Origin: Candidatus Faecicola pullistercoris | GTDB taxonomy: Bacteria > Bacillota > Clostridia > Christensenellales > CAG-917 | DNA length: 64,000 nucleotides | Direction: 5' to 3' | Assembly: GCA_018714105.1 (NCBI GenBank) | Contig: DVNW01000004.1 | Span: 66,738 to 130,737 of the forward strand | Shown: positions 17,756-26,646 of the stretch, piece by piece | How the letters are laid out: every line of letters begins with the position of its first letter | Position numbering within the stretch: the stretch's first letter is position 1 | Notes under the pieces: model-generated | The model's database searches: none | The model's input: the letters and a program-made list of their open reading frames with translations, nothing else | Told to the model about the DNA's origin: nothing | Made by a program: the position numbers and the translations under genes

Positions 17756-19030
17756 ATGAACAGCATCAAAACTTACGACGGTCTCAGGGTTTTCTGTAGA
17801 GAAATTCCCTCCATAAGGTCAGTGGCCATAGGTATTATGGTAGGCGCGGGCTGCGTTAACGAAAGCCCCGACGAAAGCGGCATTTCGCATTATATAGAAC
17901 ATATGCTTTTCAAAGGCACGGAAAGACGCAGCGCATTCGACATCGTCGAAGAAACGGATGTGCTCGGTGCCAACATGAACGCTTTTACAAGCAAATTGGG
18001 CACTTGCTACTACACTCTGTCGTTGGACAGCGATGCCGAAAAATGCATGGATATTTTAAGCGATATGTTTTTCAATTCCACTTTCGACGAAAAGGAGATG
18101 GAAAAGGAAAAAGGCGTCGTTCTGGAAGAAATAGCCATGAACGAGGACACTCCCGACGACGTTTGTCTTGAACTAGGAGCCGCCGCGTTTTTTAAAGGAC
18201 ATCCTCTCGAAAAAGCCATACTCGGCACAAAAGACACCGTAATGAGCTTTACGCGTGCGCAGCTTTTCGATTACAAAAACAAGTATTATACCGCAGAAAA
18301 CACCGTAGTTTCCGTTGTGGGCAATATTACCGAGGCGGAAACGGACAGGCTTATCAAAAAGTATTTTGTGCCCGCTCTTAAAAAAGGTCGTCGCGTGCGT
18401 CCGCAAACGGCTCCGCCGCAGAACAAAGCCTGCCGCGTTTCCAAATTCAAGGACATAGAGCAGAGCAATATAGGTATATTTTTCCCGGGAATTAAAATCG
18501 ACGACGAAAACGAAGCCGCCATGCAGATTTTCAATACCGTATTCGGCGGAGGTATGAGCAGCAGGCTGTTTCAGCACGTCAGGGAAAAGCTGGGGCTTGC
18601 CTATTCGGTATATTCTTATCCCTCGTCTTATATAAACGAAGGGACTTTTGCAATTTACGTAGGCACAAACAAGGCCAGCGTGGAAAAAGCCGTCGAGGCG
18701 TTAAGAAAAGAAATAGACGACGTGGTTGAAAACGGAATCACCGAAAAAGAATTCGAAAAGGGCAAAGCTCAGATGAAAAGCGCGCTCGTGTTCGGGCAGG
18801 AATCGACTTCCACGCTAATGAGAGTAGACCTTAAAAGCATGCTGTTTTCGGATAGGCCGTTCGACATCGACGGCAGGCTTGCGCTTTTCGAAAAAGTCAG
18901 CCGCGACGACGTAAAGGCGCTTGCGGCAAAAATTTTCGATTTTGAAAAGGTCGTCGTCTCGTACGTCGGCCCCGAAACCGACGCGGACTTGAAGGCCGTA
19001 CTCTGTCGCGAAAGAGCTTTTGAAAAATAG
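17756..19030 (+). CDS. M16-family zinc peptidase (MlpA/YmxG type)
   Basis: This 424-residue protein resembles the processing-protease-like peptidases downstream of pnp in Bacillota. The inverted zinc motif HYIEH (HxxEH) is at about residues 44-48 in the context ISHYIEHMLFKGT, and the third ligand region (NEDTPDDV, ELGAAAFFKGHPL) follows about 75 residues later. The second half has FGGGMSSRLFQHVREKLGLAYSV, typical of the inactive half of M16 enzymes. It has no signal peptide and is probably cytoplasmic. It has its own promoter and a GAGGT Shine-Dalgarno. Substrate unknown. Confidence 0.93.
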   Translation: MNSIKTYDGLRVFCREIPSIRSVAIGIMVGAGCVNESPDESGISHYIEHMLFKGTERRSAFDIVEETDVLGANMNAFTSKLGTCYYTLSLDSDAEKCMDILSDMFFNSTFDEKEMEKEKGVVLEEIAMNEDTPDDVCLELGAAAFFKGHPLEKAILGTKDTVMSFTRAQLFDYKNKYYTAENTVVSVVGNITEAETDRLIKKYFVPALKKGRRVRPQTAPPQNKACRVSKFKDIEQSNIGIFFPGIKIDDENEAAMQIFNTVFGGGMSSRLFQHVREKLGLAYSVYSYPSSYINEGTFAIYVGTNKASVEKAVEALRKEIDDVVENGITEKEFEKGKAQMKSALVFGQESTSTLMRVDLKSMLFSDRPFDIDGRLALFEKVSRDDVKALAAKIFDFEKVVVSYVGPETDADLKAVLCRERAFEK

Positions 19031-19050
19031 GATATATTTGGCTTAAACTG

Positions 19051-19079
19051 TTGTAAATAAAGTTTATATATGCTATAAT
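19051..19079 (+). promoter_or_regulatory. Sigma-A promoter (extended -10) for ftsK operon
   Basis: TTGTAA at 19051-19056 and TATAAT at 19074-19079 with a 17-base spacer and TGC before the -10. The transcript leader is about 110 bases. It probably drives ftsK-rimO-pgsA-cinA and possibly recA. Confidence 0.83.
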
Positions 19080-19198
19080 TATACTATATATAGTGGCAGG
19101 CCGGAATGCACATACAATATTTTCGGCGCGCACTTTCGTTACTACTATGAATATCTAAAAAATTCGTTGAGGGATTTACGAATTTTCGGAGGAAAATC

Positions 19199-22100
19199 GT
19201 GCGTTACGACGATTACAAAAAAGGGGATAATTCGGGCATACGCATTTCTGCGGGCTTTTTGGTATTGTTGATATGCGGATTCTCCGCACTCAGTCTGTTC
19301 GGCGCATTGGGCGGCGTCGGCCAAATGGTTAAAAACTTTCTGGTCGGCGTTGTCGGCCTTACTTCGTACGCATACGCGATCTGCGGATGCCTTATAGGCG
19401 TTGCCGTTATTTTTAACAGACGAGTTACGCTTGCAACGGATAAAATAGTAAAATATCTTCTTCTTTTCGCGCTGGGCGTTCTCGCGCTTCATATCGTTTC
19501 CAGCAGGACTGTTTTTGCCGGAAGCGGTTACGGCGAATACCTGAAACTCTGTTACGAAGGCGCTACCGCGGGCGGCGTGGTCGCGGGTGCGGTACTCTGG
19601 CCGGTTATGAAGGTTATTACGCCCGTAATTTCGCTTATTATACTTATCGCGTTATTCTGCCTTGTTACTCTGGTTTCGTTTTACCCTTATCTGAAAAAAG
19701 AAGTTCCGTACAAAACGCGCAAGGTTAAAATAGAGAAAAATCCGCGTAAGCTCACCGCGGTAAATTTCGGTGAGCGCGAGGGCAAAATGCCTATGGTAGG
19801 CGAGCAGAACGTTGGTGACGAGCTGTTTTTAGGTAATTTAAACGAAAAAACGCAGTTTAGCGACGTTAAAAAATCGGCTAAAAAAGGCGACAAGCGCGAT
19901 TTGAAATTCGATTTGCTTTATCCCGAAAATCCCGACGACGCGTTTACGCAGCAACCTGCGGCAAAACCCGCTTTCGAGGACGAAAGGCAATCCCGTAAGC
20001 GCAGAGCCATGGAAAAACTTATGGGCACCAAAAAAACCGAGGCTGACGAGTCAAAATATTCCATGCCCACTTATTCGGCCGATATAGAGGTCGAAAAAGG
20101 CCAGGGCGGTATGTTTGCCAAACTCTTTAACGAATACGACGACGTAAGAACGCCTCTCGGCAGAGATAAGAACATTATTTCCAGCAGGTTCGATATATCT
20201 TCTCCCGCGCTTCCTTATACCGCACCCAGGACCAACATTAAGGATTTGAGAGAAAAAATTCTGGACAGACCCAGAAGCGACGAAGAAATCAGGCGCGATT
20301 TCGAGGACAGATACCGCAATATACTCGACAGTGAACTTACCAGCAAGGACATTCTAGGCAGCGGTAAGCACAAAAAAGCGCCCCCGAAACCCGAAGAGGT
20401 CCTTCCCGAAAAGGAACCCGAGCAGGAAAAACCCGCAAAACCCACGAAAGAGGAACTTTACGGGGATATTTTAAAACCCGTAGAAGGTCTTCCTGCCTCC
20501 ATAGCAAATATTCTGGACGACAAAAAATCGCCTTACGGTAAAACCGTAGTGCCTGAGCGAGCCAAAGAAATCCTCAACGAACCGCGCGAGCCGATACAGA
20601 AAGACTTCGGTTTACAACCCGAAGAAAACGTAACCTATACCGAGCCCGAAGTTGCTAACTATACGCCTAAACGCGCAGAGTCCGTTACTCCGTCCGCTCC
20701 CGCAGAGCCCGTACGCGAACCTGCCCCCGTTCAGAATGAAAAACAACCCGAATCTTCGGGCAGAAGCCTTTTCGGCACGGTAGATCTGAGCGCTCTCGGT
20801 AAGCCTGCTTCTGCACGCACCGAACCGCAAAAAGAGGAAAGCCGCAAGCCCTCAGTTTTGGACGCTTTAAGAAACAACGCTCAGGCGCAGAACGGTTCAG
20901 ACCGCGATAAATTTACGCAACAACAACCTCCGGTCAAGCCTTCCGCCGCTACTTCGGCGTCAGATAAACCCTCGGCCACGGCAGGCAAGGCTTCATTCCT
21001 TAACCTTTTAAGAGGCATGGATATGGACGAACCCGCTTCCGCGCCTCAACCGTCCGCGACTCCGCCTGCTGCCGCTCAACCGGCACAAGCCGAAGTAAAA
21101 CCCGTATATCAGAGTAATTATTCCGCCGAGGTCGAAAGCGACGCGGTCATGCCTACTAAGGAAGAAATGGAAGCTCCCGTCAGACCGGCTCCCGCGCCCA
21201 GAGTTCAGCGCGAACGCACTTCGTACGAGCAACGCACCACGCGCGAGACCGACTTTATTTCCGACGCTCCCAAACGCGTGCCCATAGCCCAAAACAATAA
21301 GGAAATTCCGCTTTCTCCCGAAAAGCCCAAAACCGTCGCCAGACAGATGACGGTCGAGGACGCTTTTGCGGCAAAAAAGCAGCTCAGGCCTTATAAAGCT
21401 CCGCCTATTGCTTTACTGTCCAATCAGGAAACCGAAATAGCCAAGGAGGACGTGAGCGAAAAATGCGTTATACTGGAAGATAAGCTCCATCAGTTCAGGA
21501 TAGACGCAAAAGTTCTTAACGTCACGCAGGGCCCCACTTTTTCCAGATTCGAAATGAAAATGCCTGAAGGCGTCAAAGTCAGCAAAGTGCGTGAGCTCGA
21601 CGACGATATCGCTATGGCTCTTAAAGCTCAGTCGGTACGTATCGAGGCGCCCATACCCGGCATGGACGCTTTCGGCGTTGAAGTTCCGAACGAAAAGAGA
21701 GGTATAGTCAATATACGCTCGATTTTGTCGTCGGTCGAGTTTAACGCTTCAAAATCCAACCTGACATTTGCGCTGGGCAAGGATATAGGCAACAACAATT
21801 TCGTATGCGATATCGACGCCATGCCTCACTTGTTGATAGCCGGCGCCACCGGATCGGGCAAGAGCGTATGTATCAATTCTCTTATCATAAGCCTTGTGTA
21901 TAAAGCTTCTCCGGCCGATTTGCGCCTTATATTGGTAGATCCCAAACGCGTCGAACTCAACGTTTACAACGGCTTGCCGCATCTTCTTATGAAAGAGGTT
22001 ATCAGCGAACCCGAAATGGCTATCAACGCGCTGCAATGGGCTATTAACGAAATGTCGAGAAGATATGAAATGTTTTCGCAGCAATCCTGCCGCAATATAA

Positions 22101-22849
22101 CCGAGTTCAATAAAAAAGCCATTGAACGGGACGATCTCGAAAAATTGCCGCAGATAATCATTATTATAGACGAACTTGCCGACCTTATCATGATGAACAA
22201 GCGTGAAATCGAAGACAAGATAAGCAAGCTCACAAGGCTTTCGAGGGCGGCGGGAATTTATCTCGTAGTGGCCACTCAAAGGCCTTCGGTTGACTACATT
22301 ACCGGTTCTATTAAGGCCAACCTGCCTTCGCGAATAGCATTTGGCGTAACGTCGATTGCCGACTCGCGTACCATACTCGACCGTGCCGGAGCCGAGAAAC
22401 TTCTGGGATACGGCGATATGCTTTATTTCCCGAAGTCCGAAGCCGAACCTATCAGGTTGCAGGGTTGTTTCGTATCGGGCGACGAGGTTGTAAATATCGT
22501 AAATTATATCAAACGCAACAACGACGCCGACTTCGACGAGAATATCGAAAACGAAATATGCGCGGTTAAACAGCCTGTTGACGAAACCGTACTCGACGGA
22601 ACTTCTTCCGACGACGATCAACGTATCGACGATAAATTCATAGACGCCGTACGTCTTGTAATACTTGAAAGACAGGCTTCGGTCAGCAGGTTGCAACGTA
22701 AATTCGCGTTGGGATATACGAGGGCGGCAAGAATTATCGATCAGATGGAAGAAAAAGGTATTGTTTCTCCCATGACCGGCGGCAATAAACTGCGTTCGGT
22801 AAACATGACGCCGGAAGAATTTAAAGAGATGTTCGGAGAGGATCTTTGA
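19199..22849 (+). CDS. ftsK: FtsK/SpoIIIE DNA translocase with long linker
   Basis: This ATP-driven motor pumps DNA at the division or sporulation septum. The 1216-residue product has about four N-terminal spans (residues 15-170), then a very long, charged, proline- and glutamate-rich linker to about residue 700. The motor has Walker A GATGSGKSVC near residue 881 and Walker B IIIIDELADL near 986. The C-terminal gamma winged helix, RLQRKFALGYTRAARIIDQM, lies near 1160 and reads DNA orientation sequences. SpoIIIE of Bacillus has about 790 residues, so the linker here is some 400 residues longer. The start is GTG after CGGAGGA. The stop overlaps rimO as TGATG. Confidence 0.96.
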   Translation: MRYDDYKKGDNSGIRISAGFLVLLICGFSALSLFGALGGVGQMVKNFLVGVVGLTSYAYAICGCLIGVAVIFNRRVTLATDKIVKYLLLFALGVLALHIVSSRTVFAGSGYGEYLKLCYEGATAGGVVAGAVLWPVMKVITPVISLIILIALFCLVTLVSFYPYLKKEVPYKTRKVKIEKNPRKLTAVNFGEREGKMPMVGEQNVGDELFLGNLNEKTQFSDVKKSAKKGDKRDLKFDLLYPENPDDAFTQQPAAKPAFEDERQSRKRRAMEKLMGTKKTEADESKYSMPTYSADIEVEKGQGGMFAKLFNEYDDVRTPLGRDKNIISSRFDISSPALPYTAPRTNIKDLREKILDRPRSDEEIRRDFEDRYRNILDSELTSKDILGSGKHKKAPPKPEEVLPEKEPEQEKPAKPTKEELYGDILKPVEGLPASIANILDDKKSPYGKTVVPERAKEILNEPREPIQKDFGLQPEENVTYTEPEVANYTPKRAESVTPSAPAEPVREPAPVQNEKQPESSGRSLFGTVDLSALGKPASARTEPQKEESRKPSVLDALRNNAQAQNGSDRDKFTQQQPPVKPSAATSASDKPSATAGKASFLNLLRGMDMDEPASAPQPSATPPAAAQPAQAEVKPVYQSNYSAEVESDAVMPTKEEMEAPVRPAPAPRVQRERTSYEQRTTRETDFISDAPKRVPIAQNNKEIPLSPEKPKTVARQMTVEDAFAAKKQLRPYKAPPIALLSNQETEIAKEDVSEKCVILEDKLHQFRIDAKVLNVTQGPTFSRFEMKMPEGVKVSKVRELDDDIAMALKAQSVRIEAPIPGMDAFGVEVPNEKRGIVNIRSILSSVEFNASKSNLTFALGKDIGNNNFVCDIDAMPHLLIAGATGSGKSVCINSLIISLVYKASPADLRLILVDPKRVELNVYNGLPHLLMKEVISEPEMAINALQWAINEMSRRYEMFSQQSCRNITEFNKKAIERDDLEKLPQIIIIIDELADLIMMNKREIEDKISKLTRLSRAAGIYLVVATQRPSVDYITGSIKANLPSRIAFGVTSIADSRTILDRAGAEKLLGYGDMLYFPKSEAEPIRLQGCFVSGDEVVNIVNYIKRNNDADFDENIENEICAVKQPVDETVLDGTSSDDDQRIDDKFIDAVRLVILERQASVSRLQRKFALGYTRAARIIDQMEEKGIVSPMTGGNKLRSVNMTPEEFKEMFGEDL

Positions 22850-24156
22850 TGCCTAAGATAGGGGCGGTTTCGCTTGGGTGCGATAAAAACCGCGTCGATA
22901 CCGAAAATATGCTTGCTTATTTTTCTGAAGCGGGCTGGATCGTAACTTCGGACGTAAGCGAAGCGGACGTCGTGGTGGTGAATACCTGTTCCTTTATCGG
23001 CGACGCAAAAAAAGAGAGTATCGACGCCATACTGGATATTGCCGCGCTCAAACAAAAACGCGAGTTCAGGCTGGTTGTTACCGGATGTCTTCCTCAGCGT
23101 TACGGCGATAAGATTGCCGGGCTTTTACCCGAGGTGGATCTTTTTACGGGTATAGCCGATTATTCGGCGCTGCCCGAACTGATAGCCTCTTCGCCCAAAG
23201 AACGGGTTTGTATTCGCGGCTGCGATACGTTTACCGAAAACAGAGTGCTTACCACCGATTACAGCTATGCTTATCTTAAAGTGTCCGACGGCTGCGACAA
23301 TCACTGCACGTATTGCGCCATTCCCATGATTCGCGGTCCGTACCGCAGCAGGGATATGGATTCGCTGGTACGGGAAACCCGCACGCTTGTTACGACATAC
23401 GGCGTTAAAGAAATAAATCTTGTAGCGCAGGATCTTACCCGCTACGGCAAAGACCTTTACGGCAGATACGCTATTACCGAACTTATAGACAAGCTATCGC
23501 AGACGGGGGTAAGCTGGATTCGTCTTCTGTACTGTTATCCCGAACTCGTAACCGACGAACTTATCGAAGCAATATCTGCAAACGATAAGGTGTGCAAATA
23601 CATAGACATTCCCCTGCAACATATTAACGACGGCGTTCTGAAGCGAATGGGCAGGAGAAGCAATCGCGCGCAGATTGAAAACCTTATTGAAAAGCTTAGG
23701 AAGAAAATCCCTTCCGTTGCCATACGAAGCACTTTCATCACGGGATTCCCCGGCGAAACGGAGGAAGCGTTTTCGGAGCTGAAAGATTTCGTCATACGGG
23801 CTGAATTCGATTATGCGGGCTTTTTCGCTTACTCCGCCGAAGAGGATACGCCGGCCGCCGGACTGAAAGGCCGCATACCGCAACGGATTAAACGGCAACG
23901 CAAAACCGAACTCGAAAAAGTACAGAGCGCGATAACCGAGTCAAAACAGAAAAGTCTGATAGGTACGACGCAGAGGGTATTGTATCAGGGTATCGATTTC
24001 GACAGGCAGATGTTTGTCGGCAGGACGGAAAAAAACGCACCCGACATAGATACCGTGGTTTATTTTAAATCGGATAAACCCGTTGAAGCCGGAAACTTTT
24101 ACGATGTAAAAATAGTTAATACCCGCAAATTAAATCTCACAGGAGTTTTAAAATGA
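22849..24156 (+). CDS. rimO: RimO, ribosomal protein uS12 methylthiotransferase
   Basis: RimO is a radical SAM enzyme that adds a methylthio group to an aspartate of ribosomal protein S12. The 435-residue product has the N-terminal domain with three cluster cysteines (LGCDKNRVDTE, NTCSFI, TGCLPQR). The radical SAM motif HCTYCAIPMIRGPYRSR is near residue 150, and a C-terminal TRAM domain follows. DKNRVD rather than QMN separates it from MiaB, which is also in this window. The ATG is part of TGATG with the ftsK stop and has GGAGAGG upstream. The stop overlaps pgsA as ATGA. Confidence 0.96.
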   Translation: MPKIGAVSLGCDKNRVDTENMLAYFSEAGWIVTSDVSEADVVVVNTCSFIGDAKKESIDAILDIAALKQKREFRLVVTGCLPQRYGDKIAGLLPEVDLFTGIADYSALPELIASSPKERVCIRGCDTFTENRVLTTDYSYAYLKVSDGCDNHCTYCAIPMIRGPYRSRDMDSLVRETRTLVTTYGVKEINLVAQDLTRYGKDLYGRYAITELIDKLSQTGVSWIRLLYCYPELVTDELIEAISANDKVCKYIDIPLQHINDGVLKRMGRRSNRAQIENLIEKLRKKIPSVAIRSTFITGFPGETEEAFSELKDFVIRAEFDYAGFFAYSAEEDTPAAGLKGRIPQRIKRQRKTELEKVQSAITESKQKSLIGTTQRVLYQGIDFDRQMFVGRTEKNAPDIDTVVYFKSDKPVEAGNFYDVKIVNTRKLNLTGVLK

Positions 24157-24788
24157 ACACCGCCATAAAAATAACATTAAGCAGAATAGTGGCCATTCCC
24201 GTAGTTATAGCGGTATATTTGATAGATTTTACGGCGCATAAAATAGTCACGTGCGCGCTATTTACCTTTCTTGCGTGTACGGACTTTATCGACGGTCATA
24301 TAGCAAGAAGCCGCAATCAGGTAACCGATTTAGGCAAATTTCTGGATCCGATAGCTGACAAAATACTTGTCGTGGTGTTTTTATTCCTGCTTGTAGGCGA
24401 CAATACTCTGCCTCATCCGTGGGGCGCTATATGCTGCGGCGCCATAATAATGCGCGAATTCATAATCAGCGCGTTCAGGCTTTTGGCTTCTACTAAAAAC
24501 ATTGTTATTTCCGCCGACGCATGGGGAAAGGCAAAGACGGTGTTTACCGACGTTGCAATAGCCGTACTCATCATTTCGGGAGACCCTATATTTCTGCACG
24601 GAGAAGGCGCGCTGCACGTATTCGAACAGATATTTTACATCGGTGGCAGCGTGATATTCTATATCAGCGTGGCCCTCACGATTTATTCGGGCATACATTA
24701 TATACTTAAAAACAAAAACGTGTTCTCGCCCGTAGCCGTAAGGGAGGAGCAGCCGCAGGAGCCGAATGACAGCGACAGAAACGATTAA
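24153..24788 (+). CDS. pgsA: PgsA, CDP-diacylglycerol-glycerol-3-phosphate phosphatidyltransferase
   Basis: PgsA makes phosphatidylglycerol phosphate in the membrane from CDP-diacylglycerol and glycerol 3-phosphate. The 211-residue product is an integral membrane protein with the CDP-alcohol transferase motif DG-HI-AR, then G and two D residues at the required spacing (DFIDGHIARS to KFLDPIADK, residues 46-72). An AGGAG lies 8 bases before the ATG, which overlaps the rimO stop. The final 23 bases overlap the cinA start. rimO-pgsA-cinA-recA is a common Bacillota order. Confidence 0.96.
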   Translation: MNTAIKITLSRIVAIPVVIAVYLIDFTAHKIVTCALFTFLACTDFIDGHIARSRNQVTDLGKFLDPIADKILVVVFLFLLVGDNTLPHPWGAICCGAIIMREFIISAFRLLASTKNIVISADAWGKAKTVFTDVAIAVLIISGDPIFLHGEGALHVFEQIFYIGGSVIFYISVALTIYSGIHYILKNKNVFSPVAVREEQPQEPNDSDRND

Positions 24789-25437
24789 ATTAATATTACC
24801 GCAGGATAAACTGTCGTCGTTGCTTGCCGAATGCGGAATAAGCCCGCAATTCGTTAAAAGCGAGGACAATCTGCTTGATCATAAGCTGACTATTATAAAA
24901 AACGGCTTAAACGAGAAGAGTCTGGAAAGATTTTTAAAGGCTGCTTCGCAATACTCTTATGCGGACGGCGACACGCCGGCGCAAGCGGTATTTAACAAAC
25001 TGCGCGAAAAAAAAGTCGTTTTGGGTATAGCCGAAAGCCTTACCGGCGGCGCGGTCTGTGCCGAAATGGTAAAAATAGCCGGCGTTTCCGAGTGTTTTTT
25101 TAAGGGAATAGTCGCTTATGACAATTCGGTTAAAATAAGCGCTTTGGGCGTCAAGCGGGAAGATTTGTCAAAATACGGCGCCGTTTCCTCGGTAGTGGCC
25201 GAGCAAATGGCAAAAGGACTTCTAGGCGACGGGGTTACCGTCGGCATTTCCACCACGGGTATCGCCGGCCCGTCGGGCGGCAGTACTGAAAAACCCGTCG
25301 GTACGGTATGGTTCGGTTATGCAGACGGTAAAAACGTCAACTCCCGCAATATGCTTTTTTACGGCGACCGCGACAGCATACGCATGCAGGCCGTTCAGTA
25401 CGCTCTGTTTATGCTTTATAAAAATTTACAGGATTAA
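24766..25437 (+). CDS. CinA-family protein, C-terminal (PncC-type amidase) part only
   Basis: The 223-residue product carries the CinA C-terminal domain, which in family members deamidates nicotinamide mononucleotide (PncC). The signature AESLTGGAVCAEM is near residue 89, and STTGIAGPSGGSTEKPVGTVW-type residues follow near 165. About 85 residues before it resemble the short middle region of full-length CinA. The N-terminal molybdopterin-binding-like domain (about 170 residues) is absent, and there is no trace of it upstream, where pgsA occupies the DNA. The gene overlaps pgsA by 23 bases. It is intact, not a visible frameshift. Confidence 0.9.
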   Translation: MTATETIKLILPQDKLSSLLAECGISPQFVKSEDNLLDHKLTIIKNGLNEKSLERFLKAASQYSYADGDTPAQAVFNKLREKKVVLGIAESLTGGAVCAEMVKIAGVSECFFKGIVAYDNSVKISALGVKREDLSKYGAVSSVVAEQMAKGLLGDGVTVGISTTGIAGPSGGSTEKPVGTVWFGYADGKNVNSRNMLFYGDRDSIRMQAVQYALFMLYKNLQD

Positions 25438-25452
25438 ACACTTGCGTGTTTA
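25435..25452 (+). repeat. Small perfect hairpin between cinA and recA
   Basis: TAAACAC (25435-25441) pairs with GTGTTTA (25446-25452) around TTGC and includes the cinA stop. The following bases are not a clean T-run, so it is a weak terminator at best. Its geometry does not fit a LexA box. Confidence 0.45.
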
Positions 25453-25480
25453 TATAAATAACTTTTAGGAGAAAACCAAG

Positions 25481-26485
25481 GTGGATAAAGAAAAAAGCAG
25501 CAACCTGCTGAAAGCGTTGCAGCAAATCGAAAAACAGTTCGGCAAAGGCGCCATCATGAAAATGGGCGAAAACGAACATCAGGTAGTCGAAGCCATACCT
25601 ACGGGTTGTCTTACGTTGGATCTTGCTCTCGGTATCGGAGGCATTCCCAAGGGTAGGATTATCGAGATATACGGGCCGGAATCCAGCGGTAAAACCACGG
25701 TATCGTTGCATATTATTGCCGAAGTACAGAAGATGGGCGGTACGGCGGCGTTTATCGACGCGGAGCACGCACTCGACCCGTATTACGCGCAGAAACTCGG
25801 TGTTCAGATTGAGGACCTGTACATTTCTCAACCCGACAACGGCGAGCAGGCTCTTGACATAGTCGCAACCCTGGTAGGCAGCGGATCAATCGATCTTATA
25901 GTCGTAGACTCGGTTGCCGCTCTTACGCCTCAGGCGGAAATAGACGGTGAAATGGGCGACAGCCACGTGGGCCTTCAGGCGCGCCTTATGAGTCAGGCGC
26001 TCAGAAAACTCACACCCGTCTGCGGTAAGACGAAGTGCTCGATTATATTTATAAATCAGCTTCGCGATAAAATCGGCGTCATGTACGGTAATCCCGAAAC
26101 CACTACGGGCGGTAAGGCGCTTAAATTTTATTCCAGCGTAAGAATCGACGTCAGAAAAACCGAAGCAATCAAGGACGGCGCGGACGTAATCGGAAACAAA
26201 GTTAAAGCAAAAATCGTCAAAAACAAGGTTGCTCCTCCTTTTAAAGTTGCGGAGTTCGATATGCTTTTCGGAAAAGGTATTTCGCAGGCGGGTTGTATTC
26301 TCGATCTGGCCGTTCAACAGGGGCTTATCGCCAAAAGCGGCAGCTGGTTAAGTTATAACGACGAAAAAATCGGACAGGGACGCGAAAAAACTCTGGATTT
26401 TCTTACGTCTAATCCCGATATTCTTTCCGACCTGGAAAAAACCATTAAGGAAAACCTTGCCGCAGGATCGGAAAACGCTGAGTAA
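25481..26485 (+). CDS. recA: RecA recombinase
   Basis: RecA forms filaments on single-stranded DNA, drives strand exchange and triggers LexA self-cleavage. The 334-residue product has Walker [10 protein letters not shown] near residue 65, [11 protein letters not shown] with the L2 loop region after it, and [10 protein letters not shown] near 245. The tail is short and lacks the long acidic C-terminus of enteric RecA. The start is GTG, with TAGGAG upstream. I do not see a GAAC-N4-GTTC LexA-type box in the 45-base gap before it, so any SOS control must act further upstream or use another operator. Confidence 0.98.
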   Translation: MDKEKSSNLLKALQQIEKQFGKGAIMKMGENEHQVVEAIPTGCLTLDLALGIGGIPKGRIIEIYGPESSGKTTVSLHIIAEVQKMGGTAAFIDAEHALDPYYAQKLGVQIEDLYISQPDNGEQALDIVATLVGSGSIDLIVVDSVAALTPQAEIDGEMGDSHVGLQARLMSQALRKLTPVCGKTKCSIIFINQLRDKIGVMYGNPETTTGGKALKFYSSVRIDVRKTEAIKDGADVIGNKVKAKIVKNKVAPPFKVAEFDMLFGKGISQAGCILDLAVQQGLIAKSGSWLSYNDEKIGQGREKTLDFLTSNPDILSDLEKTIKENLAAGSENAE

Positions 26486-26522
26486 TTTTTATGTAAAATA
26501 CGGTTATTCAAAATGCAGTTTA

Positions 26523-26551
26523 TTGACATTTAGATATATCTATAATATAAT
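26523..26551 (+). promoter_or_regulatory. Consensus sigma-A promoter for rny
   Basis: A perfect TTGACA at 26523-26528 and perfect TATAAT at 26546-26551 with a 17-base spacer: full consensus. A second overlapping TATAAT lies at 26541-26546. Confidence 0.93.
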
Positions 26552-26568
26552 TTAATTAACTAGAACTG

Positions 26569-26606
26569 TGTATATGTCTTATATTTTGCGAACGTGGACA
26601 TATACA
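26569..26606 (+). repeat. Inverted repeat in rny leader
   Basis: TGTATATGTC (26569-26578) and GACATATACA (26597-26606) are a perfect 10-base inverted repeat around an 18-base loop, between the promoter and the Shine-Dalgarno of rny. No T-run follows. It could be an operator or an mRNA stem that RNase Y or another factor recognises. Confidence 0.6.
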
Positions 26607-26646
26607 AAACGGTTTTATTAATATATACAGGAGGTTAAAACCAATA

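Noticed and set aside
21749-22696. Minus-strand open frame of 315 codons opposite ftsK
   Set aside because: It shadows the conserved FtsK motor domain and shows no family motif of its own.
25438-25480. LexA box before recA
   Set aside because: The palindrome there is AAAC-N8-GTTT, not the GAAC-N4-GTTC spacing of Bacillota LexA sites.
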